A DNA stretch of 64,000 bases from Helicostylum pulchrum. Taxonomy: Eukaryota > Mucoromycota > Mucoromycetes > Mucorales > Mucoraceae. The notes under the pieces are model-generated. The model was given only the letters and a program-made list of their open reading frames with translations, had not been told where the DNA came from and did no database searches. Below are positions 12,545 to 24,144 of the stretch, piece after piece. The stretch lies in assembly GCA_025677825.1 (NCBI GenBank), contig JAIXMO010000012.1, forward strand, positions 372,001 to 436,000, written 5' to 3'. The first letter of the stretch is position 1; the number at the start of each line of letters is the position of its first letter. Position numbers and translations under genes: made by a program.

Positions 12545-14107
12545 TCAAGTAGTATTGGCCATTGGATATTCATCCTCTTCGTCAATAAGCCATTCATTTC
12601 CGGATTTTAGGTACGTTTTATCTGTTGTTTTCTTTTCTTCTGATTCAAATAACCTTTGCACTACAATTTCATTATTTTTGTTAATATCGAATTTTTTCAT
12701 GTATTCGTTGGAAAAAAAAAAAAAAAAACTTACTGAATGGTTTAAGGCCTTTACCGAAATTACGAGAAACAAGAATAGAAAATATAAAAGTAGACTATAT
12801 ATATATTAGTATGAGCAGCATGTCTATACTTGTATATATTATACTTACGATACTGAGAGAGATTGCCAAGCAAACTGCATAAAATATAACTCAATTAGAA
12901 ACAAGAATATCTCAACAATTTAGTTTCTTACCTGCTAGAATCCAGAAGACCCAACTGCCAGCACTGTCAGCAAGGACAAGGATAAAATCCAGACACATAA
13001 TGAACTGTGTCACCATGAACACAATCATGACCTTTTTGTTTTCGGTAATGACACCGTACCTCGCCAATAGCAAACCGGGAATCAACAGCACGGTCAAGAC
13101 GATATGAATGATGTAGGCGACGAACTTTCTATTTGTTGTACCCCATAAATTATAATACTTTTCTTGTGTCATCACCACAGCATAAAATATACACAACACT
13201 AGCTGGAAAAATGCGTCCAACTTTAAATTTAACAAATAGAGTTGAGCTAATCTAAATCTTTTCTGCAAATTAATATCGGCACCGATTCGTTTATAAATGT
13301 TCCATCCAAACTGCTTATACAACTTCCAGCAAAGGTATATGAAAATAAACGCGAACAAAGTCATTATCGATACTAGTCCAATTTCATTTCGAAGTGCGAG
13401 TCCAAAATTCCAAGCTACTTTGGGATCTTCTGGCGCGGGAAATTTGGTCTTTACATCGTTATTTCTAATTTTTTTATTAGTGCATTTAATAAAACAAAAT
13501 ATCGTCATTCCTCCCTCAAAAAATTACTTACTTTTTAATTGTACCTCCTACTTGAATAGCGGCAAATACCACTGCTAATATTTGGATCAATGTATGAGAC
13601 ATGAGTTGAATCACACTTTGTCTAACAATCTAAATATGGGGTGGGTTTAGCTATAAATAACTAAATTAAGAACAAGAAAGAAAAAAAACTTACTGCATCA
13701 ATGCCCAATACAAGTTGAAACAAACACAATAAGATAAAGAATACGTTTTCATTTTTCAGCCTTCGAAGACTAAGCGCCATTTCATTTGCGGCACTGAGGT
13801 TATTCTCGGGATCTACGGAAGTTGTGGGTACGTCAATGATCAACCCATCGTCTCTTAATTCGTTATATACGTTCACATGAGAATGAACAATAATAGCTTC
13901 CAGTATAATACAAATAACTGCTGTTAACGCCACTAGAAACGTAAACGCTTTTGTATATTTGGACTCGTTTATTCGACTTTTCTATTGTTATACAAATTTA
14001 TTTATTTTTTTTAGCGTTGTTTTTTCTTTTTATTATGTATTGATTGATTATATATACTTTACTGTTAAAGTAGATAATCGACTAATAAATCCTGACGATT
14101 CAGTCAT
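12545..14107 (-). CDS. polytopic membrane protein, UPF0658 Golgi-type family
   Basis: Supported exons: 14063-14107, 13694-13981, 13532-13629, 12932-13464, 12849-12874 and 12734-12794, then a terminal coding stretch 12545 to about 12707. The protein has about seven hydrophobic helices. Its signature region is WKLYKQFGWNIYKRIGADIN followed by LQKRFRLAQLYLLNLKLDAF, and SRNFGKGLKPF follows the last helix. This resembles the fungal UPF0658 membrane proteins placed at the Golgi in yeast; function is unknown. The last junction is odd: after a clean GTAAGT donor only a T run of about 17 bases separates it from the terminal coding stretch, with no AG acceptor. The family assignment is from memory and moderate. 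Confidence 0.6.
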
Positions 14108-15537
14108 TTTATATATTACGTTAAAAAGAAAAGTAAAGAGAAAAAAGGGACCCTTTTCGATTTATTCCCTGAATGGAAGGTATATTTTTAAGTTTAGGAC
14201 AGTTTCAGCCCAAAATTTTATTTAAGCCAATGATAATCTTGGAGCAATTATAGTATTCATTTACTTGGCGATTTTGGGCATTTGTGCAAGACAAAAAAAA
14301 AGGGATCAAATTGGGAAATAGGTTATGATATCACCACCCTCTCTATTCGTTTATATGTCAATTCATTTCAATGCACCTAAGGGATAATGGCGCTATTTTA
14401 TTGATAAAGAAGATTGTATAATTACGTTTAAACAATGAAATATAGATATCACAATAGTTATCAAATGAAAAACATAGCTGTCAATTACAGATAATTATAA
14501 CAATATAATTAAAAGAAAATAGTTTGGATCTAAACCATTTACATTATTTACTGCTGGTTGCATTACTTGTTTGTTTATGGATGAAAGTTGGAAAACTACA
14601 TGATAACTATCACTTGGAATAAGCCCATCGGTTTTATTACTAGATGTATAGCTAATGATCCAGCAGAGGGCTTTTTTTCAGAAAGAACGAAAAGTAGAGT
14701 ATGTTCCCGCTGACTGACAAAAGTGTGTTGAATCATATCACTCTATAATATTCACCGCAGCATAATATACACTTTTAGAACGAGATCACTGGGAGATCAT
14801 CATTTCTAAGGGTTGTATTATTCAAAATCCATTCTGTTAGTTAATCAAAAAAAAAAAAGTTAAGGTATTTTGTACAGGTGTAAAAAGTTCCATTTCTGCC
14901 TGAAAGAATAATGGGTGCAAATCGAAAAAAAAAAAATGTGTGAGTTAGCTTACAAAATCAACAAGGTGGGAACAATTAAGTCAGCGCCAACTGGAATATT
15001 TTTTTGCTGCAAGCAGACACAAAAAAAAGTCATGCGATACAGGAGCAAAAAGGTGTAAAGGATTCCGGGAAAAGGATGGTAGTACACTGACAGGCTAAAA
15101 TCATTTTTTTTTTTTGACGTGAAAAAGTTAAAGGGGCGATTAATGTTGCTGTTGTGTGTGTGTGTGTGCGATGATAATGCAGATTTGAATTTAAAAATGA
15201 TCACACAATAAAATAGAATAAAAAAAAACTTGTTTAATACGACTGATGAATTAACCGTAATATAAGGAAAGAAAAAAGTTGTTTCATCAAATGAAAGAAA
15301 AAAAAAAAAAAAAACTAATTTAGGATGATTGCATCTACTTATTGATTGGTATCACTTAAACTTCGGCGGCTGTTTTCCGACTACTTAAAAACTTGACCCC
15401 CCCTTTTTATTTTCCTTCTTTCTTTCATTTACAATTTAATATTAATTTCTTTCTTTTTTTTCCTTTTTTTTTTTACTTTTCTTTATATATACCTCTCTTA
15501 TACACTTACACTTTACACGTACATACACTCACACACA
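14108..15537. other. divergent upstream region between two genes
   Basis: It lies between the minus-strand membrane protein and the plus-strand homeobox gene, so it probably contains both promoters. It has a (TG)n run near 15150-15166 and a pyrimidine-rich tract at 15400-15490 just before the homeobox ATG. No coding stretch was seen. Confidence 0.5.
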
Positions 15538-16237
15538 ATGAATCATACTCATGCTTTACACCCTAATGAGGAAGATAAAGGAAAGAGGCTTCGTATTAAA
15601 TCACACGAAGGTAAATAAATATTATTTATATTGTTTCATGTCATTAATAATAATAATATAAATAATAATAGCTACAAATAAACCGAAACGAAAGAGAATT
15701 ACACCATATCAATTTAAAATACTGTCTGATTTATTCTTGGGTACTGATACACCCAACTATCAATTAAGAGAGGATACTGCTGGAAAATTAAATATGACGA
15801 ATCGTGAAGTACAGGTATATATATATATATTGCATGTGAACAATTAAATCTGTTATAATAAACAAACAAACAAATAGGTGTGGTTTCAAAATCGTCGAGC
15901 AAAAGTAAACCGAGGACGCTTACAAGAACAAAGAAGACATGATCCATTTATATATCCCATTTGTTGGACTCCACCACAACATCATCATCAACATCAGCAT
16001 CAACAGCATCCTAATCAACATAAATTTCATACCATGTTCCAAGAAGTTGAGCCTCACTATGATAGTCAATCTAGTGTAACTTCTTCAAATTCATCTACCC
16101 CTACTCTCTACCCTCAACTCTTGCCGCATATGAGACCCATTGATATATTGGCTCTTGCTGCTGAATACGTACAAAGGTGTGACGAAGAAAAACGTTTGAC
16201 GGAAGAAAGAAGAAAATGTTGGAGACCATGGGATTAG
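15538..16237 (+). CDS. homeodomain transcription factor
   Basis: Three exons, 15538-15610, 15672-15814 and 15878-16237, in phase, giving 191 aa. The homeodomain covers about residues 26-85: basic arm KPKRKRITPYQFKILSDLF, then a helix-2 segment, then recognition helix VWFQNRRAKVNR. WFQN with Gln at homeodomain position 50 is typical. Phase is kept across the intron placed exactly before the recognition helix. A His/Gln-rich stretch follows (PQHHHQHQHQQHPNQHKF), then a Ser/Thr region and a charged end. It acts as a nuclear DNA-binding regulator; targets are unknown. It is short and has no TALE three-residue insertion, so it belongs to the typical homeobox class. Confidence 0.9.
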
Positions 16238-17655
16238 TTAACACATACCTCCTTTTTTTAACAGCATACAACAATCCGTGTACATTTATATATATATATA
16301 AAACAAACAAAAAAAAATTCTCACTTTTTGAATTTTAGTCTTTTTTTTTTTTTTTTTTAACAAAAATAAAATTTATCCCAAGCTTTACTCTGACAGAAAA
16401 CATTATATTTTTTAAAACTGAGTAAATATATACGCACTTCCCCGACCTCTCTTAGTCTCTTTTATTAAATTAAAGTCAGACAACACTAAAAAAAAAAAAA
16501 ATGTATTCTTTTTTGTTGATCTGAACTTTCAGGTACACGGAGCAAAAAGGTGTCTTTTTCTTTGCGTATTGCTAAACCACAATCAATATATTACTCTTGA
16601 TAAATTGCTCCTTGTAGTCTATCATTAGAGAAATACCATTACATGACATTGACACAATTCCAATTAAATAAACGTAAATTGAAAATTGGCGCCGTAGTAT
16701 AAAGCTTGATTGTATTTTTTGGGTTACATGCGTACAAAAAGCTTATTATTATTTGTTTTGTCGAAAACACTAAAAAAGAAACACTGATGATTGTATTCTC
16801 TCTCTACCACACAAATGTTACACCGTGTAACTTTTTATTGCTCCTTCCCCCCCATCTTATTTAATAATAGTTAGTAAACAACAACAAAAAGCCATTATAC
16901 AATGGCCATATACATCATAAGGGTTCAATCGTTGTAATAATAAATTCGAGTATTAAGGTAGTAAAATAACAATAACAAAAACAAAAACAAAAACGCCTTT
17001 ACTAGTTTTAGTGCATAATTTGTGTAACAAATAATCAAATTATAACCAAAAAAAGAAGTTGTTATAATTCAAATCTATTTCTGCCCGCACACAGCCAAAA
17101 TAACTTTTTTTTATTGTAAATATTTTCTTTTTTTTAAAAAATAAAGAGCACTATAATAATAATAAAAGGTATATACAATCCAAAAAAAAAAAAAAAAAGG
17201 AGAAAGCAGAAGAAAGAAAAAAAAAAAAAAACTAATGCTGAAACAATTCCCGGATGCTCTATATTTGTATAAAACAGAATAATAATAAAAGCCTTTGATT
17301 TCCTCAAGTAAACTGCGTTTCATAACAACAGGGTGATCAGTTTACATTACAGAGGTTTCATAAACCAAAAAAAAAAAAAATATATATATATTAATTAAAC
17401 ACGTCCCTTTTTTTTTACAGTAGAAATCGATTTTCTTCATAATTGGTGCTGTTTTTATAAACGCGTTTTCACTACTGCTGCCCATATCTATACAAATTAA
17501 ATTTTTATACTTTTCTAATCCGATCAACGCTATTTTCTTTTACTGCATCTAGAGGAGGACCCATTGCCAAAGCATAATTAAGTTAAAACTTTATTATAGC
17601 GTATAGTACTATTCGTCGATCTTTTAAATCTACATATTTTTACACAGGTTGTACT

Positions 17656-17697
<42 letters not shown>

Positions 17698-19189
17698 CCA
17701 TCAAGAAGACAACGCATGTACGCTTTTTTTTTTTGGGCGTTGTTAAAGTTATTACATTATAAATATGCCGCATTTTAATGCAATGTATAATTAGCGAAAA
17801 AAAAAAAAGTGATTTGGCAGGCACATGCATTGTGATCACATATGATTGTAGCACTGCTTCATATAACTTTTTTGTAGTGGTATTCATGTTATACAGACGA
17901 AAAAAAAAAGGTGTAAGGTATACATTCGGTTTAAATAAAAAGGTACTGTACCCATTCATTTTCTTAATGCTACCGGTAACCAATCTATTATATATTCTTG
18001 ATGCAGTGATATTTTATAGATTGCATAAATACAGTTACTTTTCTCACAGATTTTACGTCATACACTGTTTAAGTTAGCATGGTATACATGTTAACCCTTG
18101 ATCCGATTTAAATATTAATAGAAAGTAGAACTTTTTTTTTTTTTTTTTTTTGCATATGAAAAAGTTTTTAGTGATTGAATGATCTAGAATCTTTTTATTA
18201 TTAAATATACTCACCAAAAAAAAAAAAAAAACGGATGTCGGTTATGTATTGATTTGTAAATTTCAAAAGGACGTGAGTCATCCGTGGCTAATTTGGGCTA
18301 ATTACGGTTTTACTCTAAAGTTTAAATACTTTTTGGCAAAATAATACCTGTTAGCATTATTTAAATAAAAATAAAAATTTGTTTCCCTCTCTTTCTCCGA
18401 AATATTAACTGCAACAGTGTAAAACTATTTCATTTTTAAAAGTGTGTCGTAATAAGCCGGGTATCGGCAAATTTGCAAATCATTTAGATTGTGTTCACTC
18501 TCTATCGAGTATTTTTTTTTTTTGGTCGCAACATCACACAAAAAAAGAGATAAAATGCACCCAGAGAGCCCAGTTTACGCTCCGTGCACTTTTTAGTCTA
18601 TTTGTAATTTCATTTAAAATCAGTATCTTCCCCCCTCCTACACTTTTACGCGTATTTAATGGCTACATTCCTTTTAATATATAATAATAGTAATTCTCCC
18701 CTTTCTTCTTTTTTTTAAAAAAAACAGATATCATACTATTTTTAAATTAACAAATACGTTTTTTTTTTTTTTGCGATCTTTGCATACCCGTTCATTGTGT
18801 TACAGTTGTACTACCTTGTGATAATTCTCCGGCAAGTTCACCGTATTTGTCTTTTAATACAAAGTAATAACAGAGATATTAAAAAAAAAAAAGAATGTTT
18901 ACTTTTTCAAATACAATAAAAAAAAATCTACATAACATACAGCTATTGCATTGTGTAATCTTTTGTATTTTATCTATTAATGGGATTTTCAAAAGCTTTG
19001 TGCTGATTTTGGTATAATTATAAACGTTAACTTTAAAACCAACCTCGGAAGAAATGCTCCTTGAATTTTTTTTTCTTTCTTGGGGGGGGGACGATAATAA
19101 CAATCCGTTTTAAACTTGTTTGACGTTGCATTTGATTCAGAAAGAAGAAGAGGCTGGTTTGAAAAAAAAAACCACTAAAATGACAGTAA
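16238..19189. other. long gene-free stretch with microsatellites
   Basis: About 3 kb of AT-rich DNA with many A/T runs of 10-20 bases and a CT microsatellite. Apparent reading frames are low complexity and lack splice or family support. No RNA gene was recognised. Confidence 0.55.
17661..17694 (+). repeat. (TC)17 microsatellite
   Basis: An uninterrupted dinucleotide run of 34 bases. It creates a spurious Arg/Glu repeat on the minus strand. Confidence 0.95.
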
Positions 19190-19372
19190 GGTAGCATTTT
19201 GAAGGCTGTCAGGACTGTAAATTTTTGATCTCTCCGCAGGGCATAATGTAAATAGCTGGAATATACAGAGATGATTTGAGATTTAAACTATGAAGCTTTT
19301 ACTGAAATGTTCCCCCGATAAAACGAGCTCAATGATACTTCTCCTAACATTGTATGATTAAAAGTTATTTTA
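19190..19372. repeat. 3' flank of duplicated element, copy A
   Basis: It shares GTAGCATTTTGAAGG, CAGGACTGTAAA and CTCAATGATA-TTCTCCTAACATTG with 21640-21865 in the same order and orientation. It lies downstream of the copy A coding debris just as the partner lies downstream of copy B. Confidence 0.75.
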
Positions 19373-19675
19373 AATCATCCATATACACGCACGTATAAAA
19401 AAAAAAATAGCGAGAAATAAAAAAAAATGTCCACTCTTTTTTATTTTCAATCCCCTTTAAAAGTTATTATTGATTCCATTTTTGCCAACTGGTTATGTGC
19501 ACGTTTATCATTTTACTGGACCGCGCGAAAATCCCCCCCCCCCCTTTTTTTTTTATAAATTCAAATAGATTATCTTTATGATAAAATAAAAAATAGATGC
19601 AAAACAATAGTTTTCGACACAATAAAATATTTGGGCAAATGATACAATGAGTACTTTTAACTTAACTATCGTCTA

Positions 19676-21160
19676 TTAATTTATCCAGAAAAAAAAAACG
19701 CTATCTTCGTCAATTTTGGCATTTCTGTTAACTTCGCGTGATTTATCTTTATTAAGCGTTTTACAGAAAATATAACTTGAAACAATCGCGCGGAAGAGCG
19801 GTAGTAGCCAGAGGAAGAAGAGATGTAAGCGGTGGCTTTCCTGTACACAATGAATTGACCGGAAGGGAGAATACGAGTACCAAATACGATCAATTTTCTC
19901 TCCTGCCATTCGCAAGTTACGGCCTTGAGTTCTCCAGCCAATGCACCAGAGCCAAGCTAGTTATACAAAAGTCTAAGCATATGTCATTGCGCTTCTTTAC
20001 CCTCGTTGATATCTGGCGCCATCATGATTACTTTTCGGCATGAAGTCCACTTGGTGTTGAGCAACGTCGTTGTACTCCTTAAGATTTCGTACGACAGCAC
20101 AACAACGTTCATCTCTTCCAAGATCAAAGGTACTGTCAAGTGAGAACGCCCTATCCCAAATAAAGCTATAGAGATTATATCTTACGCGGTGTTCCTCATC
20201 TTCATCCATCAACTGTCTTGACGCGTTAATAAAGTCTACGAAGGCATTCATTCCAGTTCGGAAGTACACAACATTTTTCGAAATATTAGCTTCGGAAAGC
20301 AGAGAACCCAAAAGCCTATCCCGATCGGCGGTGCAACTACAAAGAGTCCATTTAACCAGCACACGTCTTTCCTCCAAAGTTATTGCAGACTGAAGACCGA
20401 ATTGGTAGTGAGCAATGATTAGTAGAATTGTTGGTCTGAACTTTTTAGATAAAGGCTTCGTGAAGCCTACCACGCCTTCCTTACAATTATTGCGTCCTGA
20501 TTATAATAGAGACAGCTATTTTTTAAAAAATAAAAATGTTGATTAAATAGTAGTTTGAGGGCCACTTTTATTGTTCGTGATAAAATAGTAGGGGGGGGGG
20601 GGGCGCTTATTTTCTAATGTGATCGTTTTTACACACCTAGATATCTACAATTTGTTGTTACAACACCAAAAATACTGTTTAAACTTGTTTAAAGTAAGAA
20701 GCTAAAAAAAAACGCTGGGACATTTTTGCCAACCACCTGCTTAATTTTTATTTTTTAAGTGTCGTTCATCTTTTTTTCGAATGATTCAATCCTCTTTAAC
20801 TATGTATTTTTATTTAGAATATCATTACGCTATTAACGATAACTTTTTAAAGTGAAATAATCGACAAGAAAAAGGTGTGAAAACTTTTGTTCATTTTTCA
20901 AAAAATCTCCCAGCCTCTTGGGCCTTTTCAAAGTCTTCCCCGTTTTTGGATTCCCTCATAGTTGTTTCATACTGGGAAATGACAATAGCAATGTCATCTT
21001 CAACGTCGACAAATAAATACTTTGATAGGATTTGTTTAACCAACTCCAGTATGTTCCAGTCTTGCGCCAGACTTGCGCCAGATTGTCATTTAAAAAAGTG
21101 TGAATTTTTTCTGCGTTTTCAAACAATATTTTTGAATGAGGAAAAAAGAACTTTTTTTTT
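19676..21160 (-). pseudogene. decayed copy A of the 526-aa family
   Basis: On the minus strand the N-terminal part is at about 20890-21160, the central part at 19997-20490 and the C-terminal part at 19676-19941. Matches to intact copy B include IHTFLNDN, ELVKQILSKY, VDVEDDIAIV, FTKPLSKKF, ITLEERRVLV, LYSFIWDRAF, WQERKLIVFGTR and PSG-FIVYRKATA. Damage includes an 11-bp tandem duplication at 21061-21082 that shifts the frame. About 80 codons are missing or scrambled around 20490-20880. A break near 20000 separates the RVD-like region (HQVDFMPKSNHDG) from the C-terminus. Clearly non-functional. Confidence 0.85.
21061..21082. repeat. 11-bp tandem duplication
   Basis: CTTGCGCCAGA occurs twice in a row. 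Counting one unit restores the family reading frame across NDN...DWN on the minus strand, so this is a recent frame-breaking slip. Confidence 0.85.
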
Positions 21161-21639
21161 TGTAAAAAAAAAAAAAAAAAACCCGGAATAGAATGGTGAT
21201 ATTAGCTGTCAGAACATCTACTACTGAGATTTACGTATATTTAGCTTACAGTGAAACTTAATAATATTGTTCACTTTTCATACTTCTCGTCTGGTCACTT
21301 TCTGACAAATTTTAAGTAAAACGTGAAATAGTATCGTCATTATTTCATATTAACTATTAGAGATACACATAGTGAATGAATATTCATTCACTTTGAGAGG
21401 ACCTAAAGTTTCATTTTTTTTTACTTGTACATACATGTAAGGGTAGTATTATATATGTATATGTATATATTTTCTTTTATTTGATTATTGACGCGCTTCA
21501 GCCAATTGATGAGCTATGTCCTTGTCATGTAAATAAATACTAGTTTTTTTTTGTTTGAAAAAAAATCGTTCGTACATTTGAGGTTAAATTAACTAGAAAG
21601 AAGAGCACGGTTTTAAGCTATAAAAAGTATTAAAATAAC

Positions 21640-21865
21640 CACATATAGCATTTTGAAGGTGTTCAGGACTGTAAAAAAAAAAAGTGATCCCTCTCCAGAA
21701 TGTGCATAGTGTAAATATATAACAGGCTCCACAGATGTCTCATTAAGATGATACTGGATAAACTATGAAATGAAGCTTACTGACTAAGCGAGGATTTCAG
21801 CATTATAAAAAACAACCTGGAAGGAGCTCAATGATATTTCTCCTAACATTGCATGATAACTAGAA
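21640..21865. repeat. 3' flank of duplicated element, copy B
   Basis: Homologous to 19190-19372 and lies just downstream (minus sense) of the intact 526-aa gene. Together they show that a unit larger than the ORF was duplicated in direct orientation. Confidence 0.75.
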
Positions 21866-21992
21866 AATAATGATGAATTTTAGTTTCCAGAGATATTTTT
21901 TACCACAGTACTGGTACTGGACATATTTTATTATATTAATAGTGGGGGAATACTTAATGGGGGGGGGGGGAGAGGGACCGAAAAAAGATACT

Positions 21993-23573
21993 TTAATTAT
22001 TATTGTTCACATTGACATCATCTATGAACATTTTTTCCCAGTCGCCAGTCGAAGCAATCTCGTCAGGGTGCTTTACAGCCTTTGCGCTTGATAACGCAGC
22101 TTTCAAGTACAGGGGCTCTTCTTCTTCTTCTTCAGAACTACTTTCTGATTCCGTAGAATTGTTACGGTAGAAAGTAATATACGGCTGGTCAGTGTTGATT
22201 GAAAGATCCAAATTATCATTTGAGTATCTTTCAATAGTATCAATCATCGCCGTTAATTTCATATGATTGAGTGTTACTAGGCGTTTGACAGAAAGGATAA
22301 TTTGGAACAATCGAGCGGCAGAAGAGTAGTGTCCAGCAGTGGAAGAGATGTGAGCGGTGGCTTTCCTATACACAATAAATCGACCAGAAGGAAGCATTCG
22401 AGTACCAAATACAATTAGTTTCCTTTCTTGCCATTGGCAACTGACAGCCTCCAACTCACTAACCAAAGCCCGTGAGCCGAGCCAATTGGACCAGAGTTTC
22501 AACATATGACGTTGCATTCTTTTCCCCTTATTAAAATTATTTGAAGCTTCTTGGTCTGTCGGTTTTTCTTTCAAGGTCAAGTAATCCGTTCCGTCGTGGT
22601 TGCTGCGAAGTATAAAATCTACACGTTGTTGTGCAACTTCTTCGTTATTCTCCTTGAGCTTTCTTATCACAGCAGAGTAACACTCAGCTCTCTTGACATA
22701 AAAGGTATCATCGAATAAAAATGCTCTGTCCCAGATAAAGCTATACAAATTAGATCTTAACCAACCCTCATCATTCGAATCGTTTAGCCTTTTAGATTGC
22801 CAAATATCGAATAATCCGTTTATAGCTGTTCTGAGGTACTTGATGTTTTCCGATAGATTACTTTTTTTAAAAAGAGAATTCAAGAGCTTTTCTTCATCTT
22901 CACCAGTGCAACAAAGATTTAAATCAATTAGAATACGCCTTTCTTCTAAAGTTATAGCAGCTGCAAGGTTAAATTTACAATAAGAGATAATAAGAGGAAT
23001 AGCTGATTTGAATTTTTTTGAAATAGGTTTCGTAAAATCTAAAACGCCGTTTTTGCAATCACCACTTTCAATTATTAGTTCAAGAGCTTCTTCGGGACCT
23101 AAATCCTGGAATGCTGGAGCGGATACTTTTGTTTTTTTTTCGGCCTTCCTCCGCAGTTGGTACGGTTCACGCCTTTTTGAAGACGGTTGATTGACAGAAG
23201 AAGATGAGCACGAAGATTCAAGTTCAATATCACGATGCGCGCGTTCAAGTACGTTGCTTCTTACTGCTGAAACAGTAGCTTGGCTTTGGAATAAATTTAT
23301 AACATGGCAACTCCTCATTAATCCAGCAATGGCCGGCAACCTTCTCTTCGCCTCTCGAGCTTTTACTATATCATCCCCTTCTTCGAATTGAGCCATGACT
23401 GTTTCGTATTCAGAAAGGACAACGGCAATGTCGTCTTCAACGTTAACAATCATATATTTATTGAGGAGTTTTTTTACCAGCTCCAACGTATTCCAGTCTT
23501 CGACAGGATTATCATTTAAAAAACTGTGTATCTCTTCTGCTACTTTTCTGGTACTTTCTGATAGTAAGCTCAT
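21993..23573 (-). CDS. uncharacterised 526-aa protein, repeat-family member, weak PD-(D/E)XK-like signature
   Basis: A single exon with an intact reading frame. No named family is recognised. An N-terminal helical region (residues 1-80) is followed by a Ser-rich, basic linker (about 118-150). The conserved core (about 155-440) has ITLEERRILI, LYSFIWDRAF, then RVDFILRSNHDG (317-328), YLTLKEKP (331-338) and, after a basic helix, LIVFGTRMLPSGRFIVYRKA. A poly-Glu stretch lies near 481-486. The order RVD, strand ending in an E/K pair, Lys-rich helix and paired strands resembles large Mucoromycotina families with degenerate PD-(D/E)XK folds. The exact catalytic E-x-K is not clear (T-L-K or K-E-K). 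Relatives occur at 19676, 31590 and 42380, so it is probably a mobile or mobile-associated gene. Confidence 0.7.
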   Translation of the reverse strand: MSLLSESTRKVAEEIHSFLNDNPVEDWNTLELVKKLLNKYMIVNVEDDIAVVLSEYETVMAQFEEGDDIVKAREAKRRLPAIAGLMRSCHVINLFQSQATVSAVRSNVLERAHRDIELESSCSSSSVNQPSSKRREPYQLRRKAEKKTKVSAPAFQDLGPEEALELIIESGDCKNGVLDFTKPISKKFKSAIPLIISYCKFNLAAAITLEERRILIDLNLCCTGEDEEKLLNSLFKKSNLSENIKYLRTAINGLFDIWQSKRLNDSNDEGWLRSNLYSFIWDRAFLFDDTFYVKRAECYSAVIRKLKENNEEVAQQRVDFILRSNHDGTDYLTLKEKPTDQEASNNFNKGKRMQRHMLKLWSNWLGSRALVSELEAVSCQWQERKLIVFGTRMLPSGRFIVYRKATAHISSTAGHYSSAARLFQIILSVKRLVTLNHMKLTAMIDTIERYSNDNLDLSINTDQPYITFYRNNSTESESSSEEEEEEPLYLKAALSSAKAVKHPDEIASTGDWEKMFIDDVNVNNNN

Positions 23574-24144
23574 GTTGCAAAAAAAGAAAGAACCCTGTTT
23601 GTCTGAATCTCTAAAAATCTCTAAAATTTAAAAAACTAGTCGCTTTTATTTCACATCACGTTTCATAAAAATTATGTGGTAAATTATTGATAGCCGATAA
23701 AACAAGGTTAATTTATACATTTGTCTAGAATAATACATTCAAGGCATAGTATACCCTTGTTATAATAAGATGTACATCTGTTAAATAAATATAATCATAA
23801 GATGATACTAAATGTCGGAACACGGAAGCCCTGAGTGAACAGCGGCTTGCTACTCAAATCAGATTACTTCTCATGATGCTCCAAACTAGACTTCAAATAT
23901 TAGAGGAATATGAAGCACTGCTGTCAACATTAATTTTCGGTTTATGGTACCGGAAGAAGAATAAAAGCTATTGTAAATCACTACGGTTAAATCTTTCAAC
24001 AAGTTGAAATAGTTAAACAAAAGTCAATTTTGAAAATAGCGGAACAAAATAACACAATGTTTACTGACATAACTAATTTAATGCTTCGTTCCCATCTATA
24101 CGAAAAATTGCTTCAGACCTAAACAATTTGAAAGAAAGAAAGTT
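23574..24144. other. spacer between the 526-aa gene and the retrotransposon
   Basis: It should hold the 3' end of the Ty3/gypsy element, but no sequence matching the LTR-like segment at 30057-30490 was found by eye. No gene was seen. Confidence 0.45.

Noticed and set aside
17630..17983. Minus-strand ORF with an Arg-Glu repeat
   Set aside because: The repeat is the translation of the TC microsatellite; the rest is low complexity.
22000..23631. Several plus-strand ORFs
   Set aside because: They are shadows of the intact minus-strand 526-aa gene.
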